Source of the DNA: Semisulcospira habei
Taxonomy: Eukaryota > Mollusca > Gastropoda > Semisulcospiridae
NCBI GenBank assembly: GCA_036245525.1
Contig: BTPG01000005.1
Location: 118,974,007 to 119,038,006 of the forward strand
DNA: 64,000 nt
Direction: 5' to 3'
Part shown: positions 57,267 through 64,000 of the stretch, piece after piece
Layout of the letters: each line of letters begins with the position of its first letter
Position numbering within the stretch: the first letter of the stretch is position 1
Position numbers and translations under genes: made by a program
The notes under the pieces: generated by a model
Seen by the model: the letters and a program-made list of their open reading frames with translations, nothing else
What the model was told of the DNA's origin: nothing
Databases searched by the model: none

Positions 57267-57780
57267 GTAACGACAGTTCACGCTTTGGGCCTTTTTAGAC
57301 ACAAAACTACTCAAGCACTGTCCTTGGACTAACAGGATTGATTCATTTCTTGCACCTAATCTTCCTAGTAAGAGAACTCGTCAAAAATAAGGGCGCCAGA
57401 ATTCAGCTCACCGCTGTTTTTTTCTCGATGGAAGCTCAACCATTACAGCAAACACTTCTCATCACAAGAGCGGAGCCTGTTAGAAAACAACGCAGAATAG
57501 CATACATGTGTTGTCGTCTGCACACAACAATGCAAGTCGCCATGACACCCGGAAGGAGTTACTATGAAAATTTGCATTTGTACGGCGGAACTAGTCACAC
57601 ACATAAAAAATAAAGTCATACAATTTCAGCTCTATTTACAAACACACACAGATTCTCGATAAAATGCATCTGCATCTCCGCAATATTTATTCCAGGCGTT
57701 CTTTGAGACAAATTTGGCAAACGTTTGTAAAACTGCTCACGTTAAGTATAAAATAAGTTCAAGCCTTCCTCTATCACAGC

Positions 57781-57852
57781 GGTCCCAATAGCACAGTGAT
57801 TAGTGCTTCTGACTAGAGACTGCAAGAGGTTCGATCTCCGCCGTGGTCGACA
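57781..57852 (+). repeat. tRNA-derived SINE head
   Basis: AGCACAGTGATTAGTG fits an RNA polymerase III A box and GGTTCGATCTC fits a B box, about 33 bp apart. The flanks do not form a clean acceptor stem and no CCA follows. I read this as the 5' head of a tRNA-derived SINE and not as a tRNA gene. The body probably continues rightwards. Confidence 0.55.
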
Positions 57853-58466
57853 GAAAAAGGTCATAACGAATCTCATTAATACCTGGTTTATCTCGGTATA
57901 AATAATACCTGGACTGTCAGGTTATGAAAAATGAAGGTCAAAGAGGAAAGTTTGTTATACACCCGATAAAGGTCAAAGGCGAACTTGACATATATATACC
58001 GAGGACTGTCGGTGTATCAAAGATGCAGGTCCAGAAGGCAAATTTCAAAAAGTTTATAAAAGGTCCATTGCAAACTTGGCATATACGTAGAGGGTCAGAG
58101 GCGAACGGTCGCTGAAAAAGTAGACGTACAAAGATAATTATGGCCCAGCCGGAGGTGAACCCTTAGTAAGTATGGAACTGGTGAAGGTGAACCGAGGGAC
58201 CAGCTGGAGAAGGAACCATGGGGAGGTGAACCACGGGCAGGTATGCACTAGGTGCATATTATTAAAACGGGAGGTTTTGCTACTTTTGTTCATGTTTTAT
58301 TTCCAATTGTATTATATTTTCCAACAAACAAAAATAAATAAATAAAAAAAAGGGGGGGGGGGGGTCATATGCTTTGCAGTTGGCTTTAGTTCAGTTTTTT
58401 AGGGGCAGCACGTAAATGCGTACTTTAAATATACTGATGGACTACTTTCCTTTGACACTGTGAGCC
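57853..58466. other. Probable SINE body and non-coding flank
   Basis: AAGGTC-containing motifs recur (57860, 57931, 57970) and ACTGTCGGTGTATC/ACTGTCAGGTTATG are similar. This suggests internal repetition in the SINE body. It ends near a short AATA run and poly-G (58350). Confidence 0.35.
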
Positions 58467-58671
58467 CTAACCCCTTCAAAGCCGCGAAAAATTGAAAACA
58501 ACCCAACTACAAGAGGCACTGATCCTTATGAGGCCCCATTGTTGCGCGGGCTCATGAAGACCTATGCCTCTTGTTGAAACCACATTGTATCAACGTTCAT
58601 TTGAATGCCAGTGTTCTTTGGCGTTGAATTAACAAAGATTTCAGAAGTACGAATGGCAGGGAAGGGGTTAA
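58467..58671. mobile_element. TTAA MITE, family B
   Basis: The left end CTAACCCCTTCAAAGCCGCG is one base off TTAA, and AGGGAAGGGGTTAA ends at 58671. The stem CAAGAGGCACTGATCCTTATGAG pairs with CTCATGAAGACCTATGCCTCTTG. At 205 bp it matches the family B length. Confidence 0.7.
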
Positions 58672-59019
58672 AGCGTTCTAAACTTTGCCCATACAAAGAG
58701 TTCCTGAGACATTTGTTTTTTAAATGCCCTGGTACGTGTCGGGAGAACTCTCCTACGTACAAAAGAGGAAAAGGGCAGAAAATGCTTTCATTTTATGACA
58801 TTCAAACGTGACAAGTAAAGTGATGTTTTTAGTAGCATTGTTGTTAGACATAATACGAACGATATCTTGCAAGCTATTGACCCGTTATTTTCGTGCGCAG
58901 GTCACTTTAAAAACGATGTACAGGCCAGTCTCAGTACATGTAGAACGCGCCCCAGTATACCGCGGTGTCGGATATAACTCGCGCATGTCACTTGCTCACA
59001 CAGGAATGCGGGGTGAGCA

Positions 59020-59125
59020 AAATGTCCTCGGGCCGACATCAGGCTTAGCTGGACCGCGCAAAGCCGTGCCGGCGCGGGCCAACTAAGGCCGACATCGGCC
59101 CGATGAGGACCCTTTGCACATTTGC
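59020..59125. mobile_element. GC-rich palindrome, family D
   Basis: GAGCAAAATGTCCTCGGGCC and GGCCCGATGAGGACCCTTTGC are the outer arms. The centre GCGCAAAGCCGTGCCGGCGC pairs imperfectly. Confidence 0.65.
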
Positions 59126-59159
59126 TTACCGAGTGTTTGTTTTTTTCATCACACGTCTA

Positions 59160-59600
59160 CATCAAGATCTACGCAAAAAAAGGTAAAATAAAAAGTAAAG
59201 GTAATATTCCAGCTTGTTCAAGAAAATTGGCAACTCTAATATACAAACTACGATTAAACTCTTGGAAAACAAAATTGTCTAAAGACATAACTTGTGAATG
59301 TTCCAAACATCTTTCTGTTCATCATATAATACTCGAATGCCCAATTGCAACACATTTGTGCAGATTCAGTGCTATACAATATTGATGATCTAGCAGGAAA
59401 CATCAATGATCTTTTCCATACCAGTATAATAACAATAATTGTAAAATTAATGCGTCACACTCCTAGAGGTAAACTTTTGTAATGCATGTATATTTTTTGT
59501 TTGTTTGTTAAGTTTTAAGTTGTTGTTGTTGTTGTTGCTGCTGCTTTTCTAAAATTACGAAAATGTAAAGAGACATTAAATAACATTCATTCATCCATTC
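59160..59600 (+). pseudogene. LINE C-terminal remnant with 3' UTR
   Basis: The plus frame 59190-59382 has LATLIYKLRLNSWKTKL then CECSKHLSVHHIILECP. That is the C-terminal Cys/His pattern found after RT/RNase H in non-LTR elements. A (GTT)n run and AATGTAAAGAGACATTAAATA follow as a plausible 3' end. The upstream part of the element is absent. Confidence 0.5.
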
Positions 59601-59647
59601 CTCACACGTCTACTCACGTAAATTCAGCACTACTGATTAATAACATT

Positions 59648-60180
59648 AATCTCCTACCTCTCCGACAGACAGCAGTCCGTCACCATCGACGGCGTCTCCT
59701 CTAATCCAGTCAGGCTCTCCTGCGGAGTTCCACAGGGGTCCGTCCTGGGCCCTGCCCTTTTCACACTCTACACCTCTCCTCTGTCCAAAATCATCCAGTC
59801 TCATCACATACGCTCTACGCTGATGACTCACAACTACTTGACAAAGACAAAATCGACAACACTCAGTCACTACTGACTCGCAGGGCTTACTGCTACGAAG
59901 ATGTGAAAAACTGGATGACAGCAAACAAACTTAAACTGAATGACGACAAAACGGAAGCCAAGCTGGTAGGCACTCGCCAGAAACTCTCCCAGCTCCCTCC
60001 CTCTCTTCATCTTCAACTCGACAGCACCCCCATCCCCATCTTTGACTCGGCCAAGAACCTCGGCGTTATCCTAGATTTCTCTCTTTCCATGACCAGCTTT
60101 GTCTCTGCCACGTCCCGGGCATGCTATTTCCACCTCCGTCGCGTCAGATCAGAAAATAGCTGCCACCAAACTTGCTGTCT

Positions 60181-60256
<76 letters not shown>

Positions 60257-61095
60257 TGTTTGTGTGTGGTATTCAATATTTAAAAAAAAATATGATATTT
60301 TGTTTCTATTTTCTTTTAAAGTAGTGTTGCATGAAATAATGTGTGTAAATATAATGTCTTTTTTTGAATTATTATTATTATATTGTAGATGTTAGCAACG
60401 GCAAGTTTGTAAAATGACGATTTGTTTCTGTCAAAACTTTTTACCGTTGATATATAAAGTTTCATCATCATCATCTCATCTTATCTCGCATCGACTATTG
60501 CAACACTCTCCTTTCCGGCCTTCCTCACTGCACCACTTTCACTCTCCATCGCGTCCAGAACAATGCTGCCCGCCTCGTCCTCGGAAAGAAGAAATCCGAC
60601 CACATCACTCACCTGCTCAAAGTCCTTCACTGGCTCCCCATCCCCCAACGCATCCAATACAAGATTCTGTCTCACTGCTACAAATCCCTGAACAACTGCG
60701 CTCCTGCCTAGCTCTCCAATTTACTTCACCCCTACACTCCTTCCCGCTCCCTCCGCTCTGCCTCCGACCCTCTCCTCCTCAACATCCCCCGCACCAAACT
60801 CAGCACTTTCGGACCCCGCTCCTTCTCCGTCTACGGTCCATCCACCTGGAACACTCTCCCACTCTCTCTCCGTCAGAAACACTCTCTCTCCTCCTTCCAG
60901 TCCGCCCTCAAAACTCACCTCTTTCAACAGCTCTAGCACTATAACGCCACCACACTCCCCACCCTAAGCTGACTGTCGTCATGTATTTGTGGTACGTGAG
61001 TCATTGTCAAAAGCGTGCGCATGCTTACGCGAGTTGTGAGTGCGCGTTTAGAGTTCTAATTATTATAATTATAAAATAAGCGCATTATAAATACC

Positions 61096-61183
<88 letters not shown>

Positions 61184-61205
61184 TATTATTATTATTATTA
61201 TTATG
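59648..61205 (+). pseudogene. L2-like LINE, copy 2 (5' truncated, with nested insertion)
   Basis: It starts in the RT at SYLSDRQQSVTIDGVSSNPV, followed by LSCGVPQGSVLGPALFTLYT, and its C-terminal region matches copy 1 (51386-54475) closely. At about 60180 it is interrupted by the foreign block 60183-60478 and then resumes LSRIDYCNTLLSGLP. The end is the same AAGCGCATTATAAATACCG then (TTA)n to about 61205. An RTE-like LINE starts inside that tail. Confidence 0.8.
60183..60478 (+). mobile_element. CR1-like LINE 3' fragment nested in the L2-like LINE
   Basis: The (TG)n, GTTGCATGAAATAATGTGTG and GATGTTAGCAACG, and the end AAAGTTTCATCATCATC match the 3' UTRs of the LINEs at 48345 and 49957 in order. 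It lies in the sequence that reads GCTGTCTCTCTCACC in copy 1 of the L2-like LINE. A 5'-truncated insertion of the CR1-like family is the simple explanation. Confidence 0.8.
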
Positions 61206-61878
61206 TGGGCAGTGGGCAGATGTTCACATCTGCACGGGACATAGACGACCCCGCCCTCCACGAGTCCCCTGCTGCCTTGCAGGCTTGGCCGCTTGGCTGC
61301 GGAAAGGCTAAGGGAGGAAACCCCTGACATCAAAGCCCCCGTGTCTCCGGGAAAGGCTTTTGAGCCAGAGACTAAGACAAGGACAGTCTGATATAAAACC
61401 TACGACCCGAGGACCTCGATGCCACCGTCCCAGCTTGCTAGGCCATGGCAAACGAACCAAGGGTTTAAAGGGTGGGGCCAGTACTGCGCACACTGCACTC
61501 CACCAAAAAGCTCCACCGCGCAGGCTTTAGGAAACGCCCACGGACTATGACACTGAACTTTCCAAGTCCTGTAGCGATGGGCAAGGGGCAAAACGGCAGG
61601 TGAAAGATGTCACTGGAAGCCGCAGTCTCAAACCTGCATGCAGGCGGTTCAGGATATTGGTCGCCTGATGTTGACATGGGGATGACAACGTCACTCGGCA
61701 CACCCTGAACGACCAAGCAGCCTTCTCTAGGGACAGCACTGCTTGCTCCACACGGAGAGGGGCCTAGAAAAGGTGGCCTAACCAAAGCTCATCCCCTCGT
61801 AACCCAGTTGGCTAGCCGCGGTCAACGGGCATCTTCTCATGCGGTCAGAAAACAAGAAAAAACAATGGATCCACTCTC
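61206..61878 (+). mobile_element. 5' region of the RTE-like LINE
   Basis: It follows the (TTA)n tail of the L2-like LINE at about 61205 and begins with GGGCAGATGTTCACATCTGC. There is no frame with a domain in it. It is the likely 5' UTR or promoter of the ORF at 61879. Short minus-strand frames here are shadows. Confidence 0.6.
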
Positions 61879-64000
61879 ATGACGACCACGACCGGACTCA
61901 ACGTAGCATGCTGGAACATCCGAACCATGCTCGACATAGCAGACAGCGGACGCCCTGAACGTCGCTCCGCCCTCATTGCCCATGAATTGCGGAGGTTAAA
62001 CATCGACATCGCCGCGCTCAGCGAAGTACGCCTCCCGGAGGAAGGCAGCCTCCAAGAACTTGGCGCTGGCTACACCCTCTACTGGTCAGGCAGGCCTGCA
62101 TCAGAAAGACGGCTCTCAGGCGTGGGCTTCATGGTGAAGACCCACATTGCGACTAAGTTGGAAAACCTACCAACGGGTCACTCCGACCGCATCATGTCCA
62201 TGCGCCTCCCACTGAGACACCAGCAATACGTCACCCTTCTCAGTGTGTACTCCCCAACCCTCCTGGCAGAGCCTGCAGAAAAAGACAAGTTCTACTCTGA
62301 CCTGCGCAGCCTCCTGCAGAGCACCCCTGCAGACGACAAAGTCATCATCCTTGGCGACTTCAACGCCAGAGTGGGCCAAGACTCTGAAGCCTGGAAAGGA
62401 GTCCTCGGCAAGCATGGCGTTGGGAACTGCAATGACAATGGTCGCTTACTGTTGGAGCTCTGTGCAGAACAGCAACTTGTCATCACCAACACTACTTTCC
62501 AGCAAAAGGACAGTCGAAAGACCACCTGGATGCATCCTCGCTCCAAGCACTGGCACCTTATCGACTATGTCCTAGTGCGTCAGAGGGACCGCAGTGACGT
62601 CCTTCTCACCAGAGTGATGCCCAGCGCAGAGTGCCACACTGACCACCGCCTTGTTCGCTGCAAACTCAGGCTTCGCCTCAAGCTGAAACCCAAGAAAGGG
62701 GGCCCCCCCAAGAAAAAGCTTGATGTTGCCAGCCTTCAGCGTGACGACAAGAAAGCTGCCCTTCAGGCCGATTTACAGCGCATGCTCAAAGACACAGTTG
62801 ATCCAGCAGACTCCTCCCCTGAAACACTCTGGGAACAACTGAAAACTGCTATTGTAAAATCTTCTGTGGAAGTCTTGGGCTTTGCTAGAAAGAGGAACAA
62901 AGACTGGTTTGACGAAAACGACGTAGAGATCCAGGAACTTCTAGCAAAAAAAAGAGCCGCCCACCAGGCCCACCTAGCCCAGCCTTCCTGCCCTGTGAAG
63001 AAGTCTGCCTTCCGCCTCATCTGCAGCAGTCTCCAGCTCAAGCTTAGAGAGCTCCAGAACGAGTGGTGGTCCAGACTCGCACAGAGGACCCAGCTCTGCG
63101 CTGACAACGGTGATTACAGGGGCTTCTACGAAGCACTGAAAGCAGTGTATGGCCCTAGGCACCTGGTACAAAGTCCCCTGCGAAGCGCTGATGGACAGGC
63201 ACTCCTCACAGATAATACCTCCATCTTGAACCGCTGGTCGGAATACTTTCAGGACCTCTTCGGCGCTGAGCGCACTGTTCAAGAAACAGTCATCCTTCAA
63301 ATCCCACACCTTCCACTAAAGGTTGAATTGGACGAACCGCCCACCGCCGAAGAGACCCTCACAGCCATCCACCAGCTCAAGAGTGGCAAAGCAGCAGGCA
63401 TTGACGGAATCCCGCCAGAGATCTGGAAACATGGAGGCCCAGCACTGCACAACAAGCTCCACGACCTCTTTCTCTGCTGCTGGGAAAAAGGAACACTACC
63501 AAAGGATCTCCGTGATGCAGTCATCATCACCCTGTACAAGAACAAAGGAGAGAAGTCTGCCTGCTCTAATTATCGTGGAATTACCCTGCTGTCCATTGCC
63601 GGGAAAATTCTCGCAAGGTTGCTCCTGAATCGGCTGGTACCTGCCATCGCTGAAGACCACCTCCCAGAGGGCCAGTGTGGCTTCAGAGCCAACAGGAGTA
63701 CCACCGACATGGTCTTTGTGCTGAGACAGCTTCAGGAGAAGTGCCGCGAGCAGAACAAAGGGCTGTACGTAACGTTTGTCGACCTAACAAAAGCGTTTGA
63801 CACTGTGAGCAGGCAAGGTATGTGGCAGATCCTGGAGCGACTAGGCTGTCCCCCAAAGTTCCTCAACATGATCGTCCAGCTCCACGAGGACCAGCAAGGC
63901 CAGGTCAGACTAAACAGTGACCTCTCAGAACCATTCCCCATTCGCAACGGCGTGAAGCAAGGCTGCGTGCTGGCACCGACCCTCTTCACCATCTTCTTCA
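61879..64000 (+). CDS. RTE-like LINE ORF2, intact to the window edge
   Basis: ATG 61879 opens a frame of about 707 codons with no stop or frameshift up to 64000. The AP-endonuclease shows VACWNIRTML (N), ALSEVRLP (E), IILGDFNARVG (D and N) and ECHTDHRLV (final D-H), so its catalytic set is complete. A basic linker (KPKKGGPPKKKLD) leads to the RT: KAAGIDGIPPEIW, SNYRGITLLSIAGKILARLL, FRANRSTTDMVFVLRQL, motif A FVDLTKAFDTV and motif B GVKQGCVLAPTLFTIFF. Motif C, the YADD box, lies beyond the window. The protein copies LINE RNA at nicked target DNA. The intact frame suggests a young copy. RTE-like is the best-fitting group from the endonuclease and RT motifs; the exact clade was not tested. Confidence 0.85.
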   Translation, partial: MTTTTGLNVACWNIRTMLDIADSGRPERRSALIAHELRRLNIDIAALSEVRLPEEGSLQELGAGYTLYWSGRPASERRLSGVGFMVKTHIATKLENLPTGHSDRIMSMRLPLRHQQYVTLLSVYSPTLLAEPAEKDKFYSDLRSLLQSTPADDKVIILGDFNARVGQDSEAWKGVLGKHGVGNCNDNGRLLLELCAEQQLVITNTTFQQKDSRKTTWMHPRSKHWHLIDYVLVRQRDRSDVLLTRVMPSAECHTDHRLVRCKLRLRLKLKPKKGGPPKKKLDVASLQRDDKKAALQADLQRMLKDTVDPADSSPETLWEQLKTAIVKSSVEVLGFARKRNKDWFDENDVEIQELLAKKRAAHQAHLAQPSCPVKKSAFRLICSSLQLKLRELQNEWWSRLAQRTQLCADNGDYRGFYEALKAVYGPRHLVQSPLRSADGQALLTDNTSILNRWSEYFQDLFGAERTVQETVILQIPHLPLKVELDEPPTAEETLTAIHQLKSGKAAGIDGIPPEIWKHGGPALHNKLHDLFLCCWEKGTLPKDLRDAVIITLYKNKGEKSACSNYRGITLLSIAGKILARLLLNRLVPAIAEDHLPEGQCGFRANRSTTDMVFVLRQLQEKCREQNKGLYVTFVDLTKAFDTVSRQGMWQILERLGCPPKFLNMIVQLHEDQQGQVRLNSDLSEPFPIRNGVKQGCVLAPTLFTIFF

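Noticed and set aside
57338..57613. 91-codon plus-strand frame
   Set aside because: No recognisable domain, ordinary composition and no splice context.
57781..57852. tRNA gene
   Set aside because: A and B boxes are present but the cloverleaf ends do not pair, so a SINE head is more likely.
62167..63992. Several 60-115-codon minus-strand frames
   Set aside because: They are shadows of the intact RTE-like ORF on the plus strand.

Overview
The window looks like non-coding, transposon-dense DNA of an invertebrate nuclear genome, most likely a mollusc or another lophotrochozoan. The signs are long (CA)n, (CT)n and (ATT)n tracts, several non-LTR retrotransposon clades side by side, a Penelope-like remnant, many short foldback MITEs and a Maverick/Polinton (adintovirus-like) element. 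The species call is inference. Only one host-gene candidate is visible, a single putative first exon of a rhodopsin-class GPCR on the minus strand at 442-607.

Layout. 1-12 kb is a field of foldback MITEs. Several lie between TTAA sites with C-rich ends, as expected for piggyBac-type non-autonomous elements, and at least five hairpin families recur. 12.4-14.1 kb and 15.3-17.0 kb hold two decayed non-LTR retrotransposons on the minus strand. 17-20 kb returns to MITEs and microsatellites. 20.0-21.1 kb has a LINE C-terminal remnant and a Penelope-like reverse transcriptase fragment.

About 21.1-35.66 kb is the centrepiece, a decayed Polinton. From left to right it has a small membrane protein and integrase (plus); protein-primed family B DNA polymerase, an unknown 127-aa frame, the 3' half of the packaging ATPase and a piece of a capsid-like gene (minus); a 1.2-kb block almost without G; then three to five more structural or membrane-protein-like genes on both strands. 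Nearly every gene carries stops or frameshifts. A 2.4-kb CR1/L2-type LINE is inserted in one gene. An internal deletion fuses the capsid-like gene to the ATPase. No left terminal repeat is visible.

39.4-44.5 kb is a nearly full-length I-type LINE (minus) with a zinc-knuckle ORF1 and endonuclease, RT and RNase H. 45.0-50.0 kb has two copies of one CR1-like LINE in tandem, both ending in (ATC)n then (CT)n. 51.4-54.5 kb is an L2-like LINE. 54.5-59.6 kb is MITEs, a tRNA-derived SINE and a large (CA)n/(TG)n inverted repeat. 59.6-61.2 kb is a second L2-like copy with a piece of the CR1-like LINE nested in it. From 61.2 kb an RTE-like LINE begins in the (TTA)n tail of that copy, and its ORF is intact to the window edge.

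The protein-coding frames are almost all mobile-element genes. They cooperate only within each element. The Polinton integrase, polymerase, ATPase and capsid-like genes once formed one self-replicating, virus-like unit; the LINE endonuclease and RT modules are single retrotransposition polyproteins.
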